Of a DNA stretch of 64,000 nt, positions 48,061 through 60,118 are shown one piece after another. The stretch lies in the NCBI GenBank assembly GCA_051294375.1, contig CM119271.1:4197705-4261704 (forward strand). Direction: 5' to 3'. Position numbers and translations under genes: made by a program. The stretch is from Paraspadella gotoi (lineage: Eukaryota; Chaetognatha). Numbering within the stretch: the first letter of the stretch is position 1; each line of letters begins with the position of its first letter. Below the pieces are notes generated by a model, which had not been told where the DNA came from, ran no database searches, and saw only the letters and a list, made by a program, of their open reading frames with translations.

Positions 48061-49850
48061 ATCATTTATTTGGTCTTCCTCTTCCATCCGCTCCACTGGT
48101 TGATTAATCATTTTATCAAAAAATCCGGTTTCGTCCGCGCCAAAGGAACAAGACAAAGTAACTCTACAATAGAATACCAAACTAATCTTAGAATACAGTG
48201 AAAGTATATAAGAAATAACTGCACAAAGAGTATCTATCAATAAGCGCAGAAGAAGAACAATATCTTTTGTACACCGCGCACATAAAATAAGATCGGATAA
48301 CGAATACTCTCAAACGCGCATAATAGAAATCTCGCCTCCTGTGTGGTATCTCTCTACACTAAAGATTCGCAATATATCCATGGTTTTCCTAACAATTTGG
48401 AAACCTTTATAATGACCAAGCGGCGCTCGGCGCCCGTCATTTCATGCAGTTCCGGTCGTTCGGAACTGGCGTGGCGTTAGATTGGTATGGGGGAAGATGA
48501 CGATTTGATGATGACGTGATGACGATGTATGAATGATGATGATGCATAATATGAAGAGGAGTTGTCGAATCGATCGATCGACCCGGAGAGAAAATTCTCG
48601 TTTCTGCTTCGAAGGAAAAGAGACTCATCCGATACAGTACCGGGGATAACGTTGTGCGTTGGGAGGATCCGAGAGGTCGGTCGTATACTCACATACGCCG
48701 TTAACAGGGAGAATAATTCAAATTCTGATAAATTAAAAAATTACAGTTGCAATTCTTTAATACAAGGCAATTTTTTTGGGATATACAAAAGAATAGTTAA
48801 TCATTTTTTTTTTGTTTTACATGTCAAAAAGGAATGGTTGAAAAAAATGTGGAACTCCCTGTCTTGGAGCGATGTGAATTAGTTGGAGACTGCGGAGTTC
48901 AGATCGTTGCTGGCCTGCCGTCCGAGTATGGTATGATGGTGTCGTCCTGTGACGAAATGAAGACTGTGGGCAAACATCCGGAGGAGTCTGAGCACTCTTC
49001 TCTTTTAGAAGGGAGATTGCGATAGCCGTCTGAACTTGCGTCGCTGCTCGCGTTGGCAAATTAAATAATACAATAATATCAATTTAATCAAGAACATCAA
49101 CTGAGATCCAATAAACTCAATATAATCAATAAATCAATTAATAAATTCAATATTAATTATTTTCGTCAAAAAAAAAATGTGGAACTACTGAGTTGAACGA
49201 TATAGTATTTTGGCAACCTTTTGTCCGCAAACGTAATACCTTTCTTCCCGACCTACAAAAACCAACCCCGCACCACCTCTCCAAAAAATACAAACTTTGA
49301 GGTTTCGGAACTGATCCGGATCGACGGTGTGCGCGGCACGCATTCAACGCGTAAGTAACATTTTGATCTTGCACGTGACGATCATGATGTGAGGAGATGA
49401 GAGAAGAGGAATGAGGGGAAGAGGAGAAACGGGGACTGGAGGAGAAAGAAAGGCTTCAGAAGAAGACGAAGAAGAAAAGGGGAGGAGGAACAAAGGTTGG
49501 GAAGGAAAGGAGGAAAGAGAAAAAGAAGAGTTTGAAGAAGTGTGAAGCGATGAATAATTGAAGGAAGCTTAAAACATGAATGAGACATACATATAAACTT
49601 ATATAAGAATAAAGAAAAGAAATATTAAGGCGGAACAGGAGTTTGAATCAGTGTTTGGTCCCTCTCACTCGCTCGTATCGGCCCTGGAAACACTTAAAAA
49701 AACTGAAACGAAAAAGAAACTCGCACACTCACGCAATCACGCATTCTTTAACACTCTCTCACCGCCCACGCGACGCTCGTTGGAAATGCAGCGCCAACGA
49801 CTGAGTCGGAGTCCGAGGAAAACACGAAAAACAAAAGAACGCCGGGAAGA
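48061..49850. other. Unassigned region
   Basis: Contains GATGATG-rich DNA at 48495-48545, and a TGTGGAAC..CTGTCTTGGAGCGAT block at 48848 that weakly recurs at 49178. A 63-codon frame lies at 48834-49025 (+). 49385-49540 is purine-rich. No gene is supported. Confidence 0.35.
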
Positions 49851-49858
49851 AAGGGGAC

Positions 49859-49890
<32 letters not shown>

Positions 49891-50300
49891 TGTTCATGAA
49901 AGAAAATTGGTTAGTATGTTAATGGTACGTTTATTATAATTATTATTCAGTTTTTGAAGACGATCAAAGGGAAGTCTTTGAAGAGAACGAAGTAGATGAT
50001 GTCGAGGACGACGACGATGAACGAAGCCGGTTCGCCCTCTAGCGGCGAGAATTGGAAAGTCGAATGGGAAGGAAAACAAACGAAAAAGAATTTAAAAGAC
50101 AAAAGGGCAACCGGAGAGAAAAATCGAGACGCAGGGAAACGGAAAGAGAGAGAGAGATGGCGGCGGAGAGGAAGGAAGAAAGGAAAAGAAAGGAAAGTAA
50201 AAGAAAGGAAAGGAGATGAAAAGAAAGTAAAGTAAAAGAAAGGAAAGGAGAGAAAAAGAGAGTAAAGTAAAAGAAAGGAAAGGAGAGAAGAAGAGCGAAA
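49851..50300 (+). repeat. (GAC)n tract and AAGG/AAGTAAAAG tract
   Basis: 49856-49890 is about eleven GAC units, then GAC-rich again at 49990-50020. 50165-50290 is made of about 50 bp units of AAAGGAAAGGAGA and AAAGTAAAGTAAAAG. Confidence 0.8.
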
Positions 50301-51114
<814 letters not shown>

Positions 51115-51320
51115 TCAACTCCTCTTTTTTCAAATTCAAATTGATTTATAGCGGAGTTTTCCGCTCAGACTCCTCCCCTCCTTTCGAATTCTGTTTAATC
51201 CACCTGTCGCTATGGGGAGTCCCTAGCAACGAAGGCCGTCTCCTTAACGACGCCCTTAGCAACCGCAGCTGCGACGAGGAACGACGACGAGCCGACGATA
51301 GGGACGGAGGGAGACGGTTG

Positions 51321-51372
51321 GCGGGCGGCGGGCGGCGGGCGGCGGGCGGCGGGCGGCGGGCGGCGGCGGAGA
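51321..51372 (+). repeat. (GGCGGGC)n heptanucleotide tract with quadruplex potential
   Basis: About seven GGCGGGC units in a row, giving regularly spaced GGG runs on the + strand. Confidence 0.92.
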
Positions 51373-51570
51373 CTCCAACCGGGTTGTATCGATTTCCATT
51401 TTAATGGTGGCTGAGGAGGATACGAGCGGAGACGACGACGACACAATTTTTTTTGTTCTTTTTTTTAATTTTAAAATTGTTTGTTCTTTTTTTTTTCTTT
51501 TCGTTTTTTTTTTTTGGAAAAACGAAACAAAGATACCAAGAGAAATTGAGAGGGCGAGAGTAGAGAGAGC

Positions 51571-51614
<44 letters not shown>

Positions 51615-51894
51615 TGGAGAGCGAGAGTAAGAGAAGAGGAGAGAGAAGGGCGCTGAATTTCGAAAGCATTTCGTTCCAAAAGTCGAGACAATAGCGACGC
51701 GATTTGGGTGGCGGTCGTTGACGTCGTCGTCGTCGTCGTAGTTGTTGTTGTTGTTATCGTTGTCTGATTTTCTTTTGAAAATCACGAAATTCGGAAGCGG
51801 AAGGCGGAGGAAATAGAAAGGAGGATGAGGAAGGGATTGATACTGTTTTTGGGTAAAAGAATCTGAGTTAAAAAGAAGAAAAGAGAAGAGAAGA
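51373..51894. repeat. T-rich, GA-rich and GTC-rich short tracts
   Basis: GA-rich at 51555-51645. GTC/GTT triplets at 51720-51762. No gene. Confidence 0.65.
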
Positions 51895-52008
51895 GAAGAA
51901 AAGATAAGAAAATCTAAAGAAAAGAAAAGAAAAGAAAAGAAAAGAAAAGAAAAGAAAAGAAAAGAAAAGAAAAGAAAAGAAAAGAAAAGAAAAGAAAAGA
52001 AAAGAAAA
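51895..52008 (+). repeat. (AAAAG)n pentanucleotide repeat
   Basis: About 20 nearly perfect units. Confidence 0.95.
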
Positions 52009-52696
52009 CTATTGAGAAGAAAAGAGGAGAATAGATTATTTATATGTATGTATATGTATAAAATAAATGAAGAGTTAATAATTAAAAAGAAGAGGAGCAA
52101 AAAAAAAGCAGAAGTCAACATAAATAGAAATAAATAAGAAACTTTAATTTTCGTTTTTGAAGTTAACCGAAATATTTATTGATCTTTAAAAAAGAAAATA
52201 GTCATCCTTTTTGCGATGTTAAAACTGAAAATAAAGAGAAAAATAGATAAAACCCTTACATTAGCTAAAAAAATAATTGTCATAGTCTAAATGCCCAGAA
52301 CTCTGTTTCCGATCATGAAGACCCTCAACCATTTCCTCCGCGCAGTTGGAGGAGGGAGAAGCGTGGGCAGAGAAGCGTAAGGTTTAATGAGGGGGGGGCG
52401 TTGATGGAGAATGCCTTGACGACATTTTAGAATTTTTAATCTCATCAAAATTCTTATTCGATTTTGAGAAAAGCTTATTAAAACTCAACTTTATACGATG
52501 AAAATTTTTTTTATTTATATATTTTTTTATTAAGTTTAATATTGTTTAATATTTCAAAGTCTTGTACAATAAATCTATGATTGTTTCTTGGCACTGGTCA
52601 ACGGACTGAGGCCGCTCAATCTCTAACTAACACTCGAGACGACGTACTGAGTACACGCATAAGCAGTTAACCAAGCTTCTTCGCAAGCACAACCAC
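52009..52696. other. AT-rich DNA without recognisable features
   Basis: No gene or named repeat seen. Confidence 0.4.
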
Positions 52697-52697
52697 G

Positions 52698-52755
<58 letters not shown>
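52697..52755 (+). repeat. (CT)n microsatellite
   Basis: About 56 bp of CT. Confidence 0.95.
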
Positions 52756-52758
<3 letters not shown>

Positions 52759-54010
52759 CGCCGTTAAAATCTCGCAGAAATTTGTCGGCATCTCGTTTTA
52801 TTGCTTCCCGCGAATCTTCGTCCGAATCAGGATTTATCGTTGGTGAGTCGCTTGTGTCCGAGTCCATCTGTCCCTCTCTCCCTCTTTCCGTCCGTTTCTC
52901 AGTCCTTCAGTCTCTCTGTCCCTCTGTCCCTTATTCCCTTTGAGCCCCTCAGTTCCTCTGTCTCTAGGTAAATCGGAGTCCCTCTGTACCTTTGTTTGTC
53001 TGTCCCTCAGTCTCTGTTAGTCCCTCAATCCCTCTGTCTTCAAATTCCTTCGGTCCGTCTGTCCTTTTGTCCCGCATTGCCCACCGGTCCCTCTGTCCAT
53101 CGGATTCCCTCAGTCACACCTTCCTTTTGTTCTTTCTTCTCTTTCCTCCATTTTTCTTTTTCCGATTCTTTCATTCATTTCCTTTCCTCCCTTTTCCTCT
53201 ACCTCTGATTAATCCTCCTTTTTCTTCTCTTTTCTCTCCTCCTCTTCTGTCCTTTTCTTTCATTCTCATTTTCTTTTCTTTCCTCCTTACTCTCTTTCAT
53301 TAATTTCTCTTACTCTCAATTCTTCATTCTCTCGCTTCTTTTCTCTTTTTATCAACGAGAACTTTCCCTCAGCCAATCTCCTAATCTTCTTTTTCTTTTT
53401 TCAAAAATGATGTATCCGCCGAATGTTTTTTTTTCTTTTCGTTTCTCTTCCATTTTTACATTTTACTTCCTTCTTGAATTCTCCACATTTTTCTCGATTC
53501 TCTTCGTAGTTTTTCATTTTTCTTTTCTTTTCATTTTTTTTTCTTTTTTCCCCTATTTAGAAAATTTAGATCAACACTTCTTCTTCATTTGTTGCTATTA
53601 GTAGTAGCCTTCTTTTTTTCAGCAACTAAATTAAATCCGTAATTTTTCTCAATTTTTATCATTCGCCGTTTTCTTTTCAGTTCCACTTATTTATCTCTTT
53701 TAAATCTCACGTTTTAAATTTCAATTTATCACCCTGTGAGGTCAATTTAGTTGCACATTATTGGAGTACGGTATGACAGTGGTACGATATAGCACTCCAC
53801 ATTAGCAAACACTCTCCCTCTTACAGCAAAACTCACGAAAACCACGCAACCTGATGAAAAAGAAAAAAACTTAAAAGAAAAAAAAAAAGAAGAATCTAAG
53901 CCGAAAAACATTTCCGACCGCCATTTTTTATTCCGCTTTTTCGCAGAAAAATCCATAAGGAGAGAAACGTACATCTGCCGCCCGAATTTTTGCATTAACT
54001 CCCCCTCCTT
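52756..54010 (+). repeat. Pyrimidine-rich block with a CCCTCTGT motif
   Basis: 52868-53110 contains loosely repeated TCCCTCTGTCC/TCCCTCAGTC units of about 10-12 bp. 53120-53640 is T/C-rich. The remainder is AT-rich. Confidence 0.65.
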
Positions 54011-54013
54011 TGA

Positions 54014-54048
<35 letters not shown>

Positions 54049-54515
54049 CTCATATTTCTTCAAGCAAAAAAAGAAAAAAAAAATGATCTCCTGTCTTTTC
54101 TTTTTAGGCTTTCAACGTGACGAAGATGACGACGACGACGACGACGATAGTAAACTGAAAAAAACGAAGACGATGACGACTAAGACGACAATTTTTTTTT
54201 TCGGATGTTTAAACATCTAACTAACACAGATTTAAAAATTATGTTTTAATACTTTTATTATGGGCTATTAGTTATATTAGTTATGATTTAAATTTGATGA
54301 TTTCGAGTAATTTTAACATACACCGAGCTTTAAAACAGGAAAAGTAGTTAAAGGAACTTCAATCATTAAATTAAAATTACTTGTAAATTATATAGTAGCC
54401 GCTTTCAAAGCCACGATTTCAAAACGGAAACGAAAATATCGGATGCCCAACAAGATTTAATTCCATTTGATTAATAAATATTATCCGCTTCCTGAATAGA
54501 GCCCTTTTAAAAAAT
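54011..54515. repeat. CT tract, GAC tract and AT-rich DNA
   Basis: 54018-54044 (CT)n. 54118-54185 GAC triplets. The rest is AT-rich with no gene. Confidence 0.65.
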
Positions 54516-54528
54516 CTTAGCCACGAAA

Positions 54529-54625
54529 TGGGCATGGTGAAGATTTTAGGTCATATCCTCGGCATGGCGAAGACTTTTAGGTCATATTCTCGGCATGGTG
54601 AAGACTTTTAGGTCATATTCTCGGC
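54529..54625 (+). repeat. 34 bp minisatellite, three units
   Basis: Three units of about 34 bp, each CGGCATGGTGAAGACTTTTAG then GTCATATTCT, with only a few differences between units. Confidence 0.9.
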
Positions 54626-54690
54626 TATTGTGACATATGTTTACATAATTTATATATATTTATGCCAAAATTCTAGACCTTTCGTAAAAA

Positions 54691-54939
54691 TTGTTAAAAT
54701 GTATTTTTTCACTCAAATTGTTCAAAACTTTTCTTTCTTCGTTCGACAAGGAAGAAATTATTTTCAAAATGGCGACGAAACGCAAAGTCGTTTGTGACGT
54801 CAATGACGATAACAACGACGACGACGACGACGAAAACGAGGGCGAAGACGACGACGACGACGACGAAATGATGAGAAACGTCAACAATGACCAAGATTTT
54901 GTCAAAGGCCGATTTGTTGACGACGATAACGAAGAATAA
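54691..54939 (+). CDS. Possible small acidic protein or GAC-repeat translation
   Basis: Open for 82 codons, with an internal ATG at 54769 in a good context (AAAATGGCG). From there the peptide begins [11 protein letters not shown], continues as an Asp/Glu/Asn-rich tract encoded by GAC/GAA triplets and ends at a TAA before a long CT tract. The basic start followed by an acidic body is the sort of sequence seen in nuclear acidic proteins, but the acidic part is equally well explained by the GAC microsatellites common here. No family is recognised. Confidence 0.15.
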   Translation: MLKCIFSLKLFKTFLSSFDKEEIIFKMATKRKVVCDVNDDNNDDDDDENEGEDDDDDDEMMRNVNNDQDFVKGRFVDDDNEE

Positions 54940-54950
54940 ATAACCAAAAT

Positions 54951-54952
<2 letters not shown>

Positions 54953-55042
<90 letters not shown>
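54953..55042 (+). repeat. (CT)n microsatellite
   Basis: About 90 bp of CT. Confidence 0.95.
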
Positions 55043-55045
<3 letters not shown>

Positions 55046-56469
55046 CCTCCCAAAACGTGATTGAATTTTGGAAAAACGAGGCTTTTTAAATTTAAGACGA
55101 GGAAGCCTTGATTTTTTTTCCCCCTTTCCTTTTTTTTTTAACCTTTCCTTTCTTCCTTTTGAGTTTTTACACCCTTTATATCCTTTCTTTTAATATTTCC
55201 AGTCAAAAACATATTATAAATAACTTTAATTCTTCTTTAACTTTCTCATTATTTACCTTCGCATCCTAGTAAATAAATGTTTAAATCAAATTTTTTTTAA
55301 TTTTTAACCCTTTTATTTTTTTTTTGCCCTAACCTGGTACTGTTGTTTAACTGCTTCTCATCTTTCCCTCATACCCTGTCTCTTTTGATTCCTCTTTCCA
55401 TACCCCATTCATANNNNNNNNNNNNNNNNNNNNNNNNNNNNNNNNNNNNNNNNNNNNNNNNNNNNNNNNNNNNNNNNNNNNNNNNNNNNNNNNNNNNNNN
55501 NNNNNNNNNNNNNNNNNNNNNNNNNNNNNNNNNNNNNNNNNNNNNNNNNNNNNNNNNNNNNNNNNNNNNNNNNNNNNNNNNNNNNNNNNNNNNNNNNNNN
55601 NNNNNNNNNNNNNNNNNNNNNNNNNNNNNNNNNNNNNNNNNNNNNNNNNNNNNNNNNNNNNNNNNNNNNNNNNNNNNNNNNNNNNNNNNNNNNNNNCCGC
55701 CGCCAATCGGACAAAATGGCGGAAAAGATTACCGACAGATTGGAGATTTTTTTTCGCGCCGCCCGACGGCGTGGGGGTAGTGACTTTTTTTGGGGGGGGG
55801 AGGCGTGAGTGCGTGAGTCGCTTATTGACGTTTGTATGGGTGAAAAATCGTGTGTTGTTTTATATGGTAGGCTATAATTTTCAGGGTTAAATTAATGGTA
55901 TTGTGAGCAAAAATTTTGAATTTAAATAATTTATAATTTACAAGATAATTATGATTTTTTTTTCAGCCTGGAAATAGTCCTTGCATTAAAAATAGAATTT
56001 AAAAAAACAAAAAAAAACCCGTTGATCGTAAAATTCTTTGTATTTTTTAATCCGATTAGGAGTTAATTCTCCTATAACCCGCTATGATTAGGAGAAGTTG
56101 ATTGTCCTACAACCCAGAATTAGTGTCACACGCTCGAGATCTTTAGCAAGTATTAAGTAGTTCTCACGCGATAAGTAAAAATGATAATAAAAAAAAGAGG
56201 ATCGGGTACAACTTACAGAGACAGAGAAGGAAAAGGAAAAAAGAAAAGAAAAGGAGATTGCGAATAAAAAAAAAAGAGGAAAGAAAGTCGACGGAAATTA
56301 GGGTTAGTCTCGGGTTTTATAACTTTTAACGATCTGTTTTTTGTCAAAACAGAGAAAATAAATCCTAACGTTGTCATTTAAGAAAAAGAATTCATCTCTC
56401 GAATTAAAAAAAATAAAAACGAAACCTCCCCGGGTTAGATTTTAAAGTAAGAAAATGTTTAAAAATAGA
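55043..56469. other. AT-rich DNA around a gap
   Basis: 55697-55810, just after the gap, is GC-rich with CCAAT and AAAATGGCGG motifs. This could be promoter-like, but no gene follows. The rest is AT-rich. Confidence 0.35.
55414..55696. other. Assembly gap, 283 N
   Basis: Run of N between AT-rich and GC-rich DNA. Confidence 0.95.
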
Positions 56470-56659
56470 NNNNNNNNNNNNNNNNNNNNNNNNNNNNNNN
56501 NNNNNNNNNNNNNNNNNNNNNNNNNNNNNNNNNNNNNNNNNNNNNNNNNNNNNNNNNNNNNNNNNNNNNNNNNNNNNNNNNNNNNNNNNNNNNNNNNNNN
56601 NNNNNNNNNNNNNNNNNNNNNNNNNNNNNNNNNNNNNNNNNNNNNNNNNNNNNNNNNNN
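56470..56659. other. Assembly gap, 190 N
   Basis: Run of N in AT-rich DNA. Confidence 0.95.
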
Positions 56660-56904
56660 CCCCCTCGTTCCCCCGAGAGTCAAAACGATCAATGAGAAAC
56701 GAGGGTAATAGTTTCGAGATTGAAAAGAATGGGGGGTTGATGATCCGAGAATGAAAAAAGGAATAGGGGTAGAGGGTTATGACAGGGGTAGGTGGTGAAT
56801 GGCAGGAAAGGGATGGTAATAGATGGCAGAAATAATGAATGGCGATGGAGAGAGTGGGGGGGGGAAATCATATTTAATGGGAGAGAGGGGGTAGATAGGG
56901 AAAG

Positions 56905-57135
56905 AGTTAAATCAATGATGGAAAGAGTTAAATCAATGATGGAAAGAGTTAAATCAATGATGGAAAGAGTTAAACCGTTGATTGAACGATTTATATCAAT
57001 GATGGAAAGATTTATATCAATGATGGAAAGAGTTAAATAAATGATGGAAATAGTTAAATCAATGATGGAAAGAGTTACATCAATGATGGAAAGAGATAAA
57101 CCGATGATGGAAATCGTTAAATCAATGATGGAAAT
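56905..57135 (+). repeat. 21 bp minisatellite reading as repeated MMERVKS
   Basis: Eleven or so 21 bp units of the type ATGATGGAAAGAGTTAAATCA. Because 21 is a multiple of 3, the + frame reads MMERVKS repeatedly, with variants (MMERFIS, LIERFIS, MMEIVKS). One TAA at about 57038 splits the frame. The ends run into G-rich and A-rich DNA, so I call it a repeat and not a gene. Confidence 0.9.
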
Positions 57136-57374
57136 GGAAAAAGAAGGAAAGATGATAATTGTTGCTGAAGGTTGCTCGATGAATGGGAGGGAGAAAGGAA
57201 AGGAAGGGAGAGAAAAAAATAATTGACGATAAGGGATGAAGGGAAATGATGAATTTGTTCTTGCTGTACACAATGGATAGTATAGCTAAATAACAGTGAC
57301 GTTCTGAGTTTGCATTGTATACAATGTTGTTTGCAATGTATAGTATATATATATATATTTAGTATAGTATAGCT
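57136..57374. other. AT-rich DNA with TATAGTATA-type motifs
   Basis: 57265-57374 is rich in CAATGTATAGTATA/TAGCT motifs. It enters a gap. Confidence 0.5.
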
Positions 57375-57609
57375 NNNNNNNNNNNNNNNNNNNNNNNNNN
57401 NNNNNNNNNNNNNNNNNNNNNNNNNNNNNNNNNNNNNNNNNNNNNNNNNNNNNNNNNNNNNNNNNNNNNNNNNNNNNNNNNNNNNNNNNNNNNNNNNNNN
57501 NNNNNNNNNNNNNNNNNNNNNNNNNNNNNNNNNNNNNNNNNNNNNNNNNNNNNNNNNNNNNNNNNNNNNNNNNNNNNNNNNNNNNNNNNNNNNNNNNNNN
57601 NNNNNNNNN
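57375..57609. other. Assembly gap, 235 N
   Basis: Begins in TATAGTATA-type repeat. Confidence 0.95.
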
Positions 57610-57903
57610 AGATCATTTCCGGCGAAACGCAAAGTCGGAAAAAATAGCCGGTCTTTAACGCCGAGCTGAAAAGCTGAAAGAAAAACCAGATGATGGCGGA
57701 AATTTGGTAGGAATGAGAAGATTGCGTACAAGAAGAGTCGGGAGTGGTAAAGATTAGAGTGAGGAGACAAGAAAAGAATAGGCAACACTCACGGCAGAAA
57801 CAGGGGGTGTCATGTCAAGATATTCAATGTCTTTCGTACGGGCAAATGCTTTTTTTTTAACTATACATAGAATTACAAAAGATTCAAGAGACACCAATAA
57901 CAG

Positions 57904-58177
57904 AAACAAGAACGGTAATTGAAAATGTGTTGCGCGTATTTTTCGTTACATGACCTAACATTACATGACATGACGCAACATGACATGACATGCGCAGGCA
58001 GACACTTAGATATAAGGTATTTTTCTGTCTTAACAAATGAGCAATCATCAACTATAGGCAAATTATATGCATTTTTAATGTAAGTGGGACAGACTGATGG
58101 AGAGACATACCGACCGACCGACCGACCGACCAAAAAGAGACTTATAGAGTTGCTCCACGTGTACTCGCGTCGCAACT
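57904..58177 (-). mobile_element. Copy E of the internal-microsatellite element
   Basis: Reverse orientation. It starts with the complement of ACCGTTCTTGTTT, carries ACATGACATGAC tracts (complement of the TCATG array), TTAACAAATGAGCAATCA, GTAAGTGGGACAG, (CCGA)n at about 58112-58131 and ends with TACTCGCGTCGCAACT, the palindromic end. The CCTAAAACTA/GATGCAG middle part is deleted. Confidence 0.75.
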
Positions 58178-58769
58178 AAAAACTGTGAGATCTCTCTTCC
58201 AAAAACGCCCTAATTCGGTTCCTATAAAATCCTGCAACTGTTATCAGCCTAAGCTGGACCCCAACCATAATCCCTAACCTTTATCACTGACCTTATCTCT
58301 ACCCTAATCCCTCATCATAACCTCTAACCTCATTTCTAATCCTATAAAACTAACTTGATTGCTAATTTTAAAAAAGAAATCGGTCGCTCTGGGAAAATAA
58401 GGCCCATCTCTGGACAGTCGGGATTCTCCGATTCTTCCCGAAAGAGGCCGGGCGAATACAACGACTGACCGGAAGAGTCTGCGAACCCAGGATGCTGATT
58501 AGGATCGGTGGGCGTGGCAACCGGAAACGGGATGTCGATGATGCCGAATGGATCGACTGAGGTCGAGCCTGATTGAAGCGAAAGAGCGGGGGCATGCCCG
58601 GGACGAGCCGGACATGGAAAAGGGTGTTAGGCTTAAGGTGTGTAACGAGGGATTCGGCGCAGGGAAGGGGGAGGCAGTAAGAAAGAAAAGGTGAGCAAGG
58701 GGAGGCCCCAAAAAAAAGTGGCGAGACCTGCAGAGGCTGAAAGGACTAACCCCGGCAGTAATAAGGGCA
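58178..58769. other. Unassigned region with degenerate CCTAA motifs and a GC-rich patch
   Basis: 58230-58345 is rich in CCCTAATCCC/CTAACCTC motifs. 58380-58765 is GC-richer with minus-strand open frames (58368-58595, 58499-58711) that I do not recognise. Confidence 0.3.
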
Positions 58770-59348
58770 NNNNNNNNNNNNNNNNNNNNNNNNNNNNNNN
58801 NNNNNNNNNNNNNNNNNNNNNNNNNNNNNNNNNNNNNNNNNNNNNNNNNNNNNNNNNNNNNNNNNNNNNNNNNNNNNNNNNNNNNNNNNNNNNNNNNNNN
58901 NNNNNNNNNNNNNNNNNNNNNNNNNNNNNNNNNNNNNNNNNNNNNNNNNNNNNNNNNNNNNNNNNNNNNNNNNNNNNNNNNNNNNNNNNNNNNNNNNNNN
59001 NNNNNNNNNNNNNNNNNNNNNNNNNNNNNNNNNNNNNNNNNNNNNNNNNNNNNNNNNNNNNNNNNNNNNNNNNNNNNNNNNNNNNNNNNNNNNNNNNNNN
59101 NNNNNNNNNNNNNNNNNNNNNNNNNNNNNNNNNNNNNNNNNNNNNNNNNNNNNNNNNNNNNNNNNNNNNNNNNNNNNNNNNNNNNNNNNNNNNNNNNNNN
59201 NNNNNNNNNNNNNNNNNNNNNNNNNNNNNNNNNNNNNNNNNNNNNNNNNNNNNNNNNNNNNNNNNNNNNNNNNNNNNNNNNNNNNNNNNNNNNNNNNNNN
59301 NNNNNNNNNNNNNNNNNNNNNNNNNNNNNNNNNNNNNNNNNNNNNNNN
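58770..59348. other. Assembly gap, 579 N
   Basis: Largest gap in the window. Confidence 0.95.
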
Positions 59349-60060
59349 TCTTAAGGAGAAGAAGGGAGATTAGATATATTCATTACATTCATATTCATTA
59401 TATTCAATAAATGATATGTATTATGAGGTTAATATAGAGAAGGAAAGGCGGGGCAAATAGAGAAGAAAAGGGATTGAAGAAAGAGAATCAAAAGGACGAG
59501 TATGGGAGATGCGAAGAAAAAAAGAAAGCTAGGAGGGGGACACAAGTCATTAGTGTCTTGATAGAGCACCCTCGGCTTTGGAAGAACTTTATCAAATGGC
59601 CATGGCCGAGTGGAGAANNNNNNNNNNNNNNNNNNNNNNNNNNNNNNNNNNNNNNNNNNNNNNNNNNNNNNNNNNNNNNNNNNNNNNNNNNNNNNNNNNN
59701 NNNNNNNNNNNNNNNNNNNNNNNNNNNNNNNNNNNNNNNNNNNNNNNNNNNNNNNNNNNNNNNNNNNNNNNNNNNNNNNNNNNNNNNNNNNNNNNNNNNN
59801 NNNNNNNNNNNNNNNNNNNNNNNNNNNNNNNNNNNNNNNNNNNNNNNNNGAGAGGGAGGGAAGGAGGAAGGGGAAAGGAAAGGAGAGGGAGGAAAGAAAG
59901 AGGAAGGGGAAAGGAATGGAAAGGGAGAAAGGGGAGAAGAAAAGGACAGGGAGGGAATGAGAGGGAGAAAAGGAGAGCAAAAGAGAAAAACTCTGAATCG
60001 CCGGTCCGGACGGAGTGAACGTGAAAAGACTCTGCGTGAATGGTTTGTGGATCGCATGTG
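59349..60060. repeat. Mixed DNA, gap and GGGA-rich tract
   Basis: 59850-59985 is G/A-rich (GAGGGA, AAAGGAGAG). Nothing recognised at 59349-59617. Confidence 0.55.
59618..59849. other. Assembly gap, 232 N
   Basis: Run of N ending in a purine tract. Confidence 0.95.
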
Positions 60061-60062
60061 AA

Positions 60063-60064
<2 letters not shown>

Positions 60065-60117
<53 letters not shown>

Positions 60118-60118
60118 A
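60065..60118 (+). repeat. (CT)n microsatellite
   Basis: About 52 bp of CT. Confidence 0.95.

Noticed and set aside
59556-59617. Possible Tc1/mariner transposase end (LEELYQMAMAEW-like reading before a gap)
   Set aside because: Too short, and the neighbouring frame with an IEH-like match overlaps it and cannot be part of the same protein. No other transposase motif nearby.
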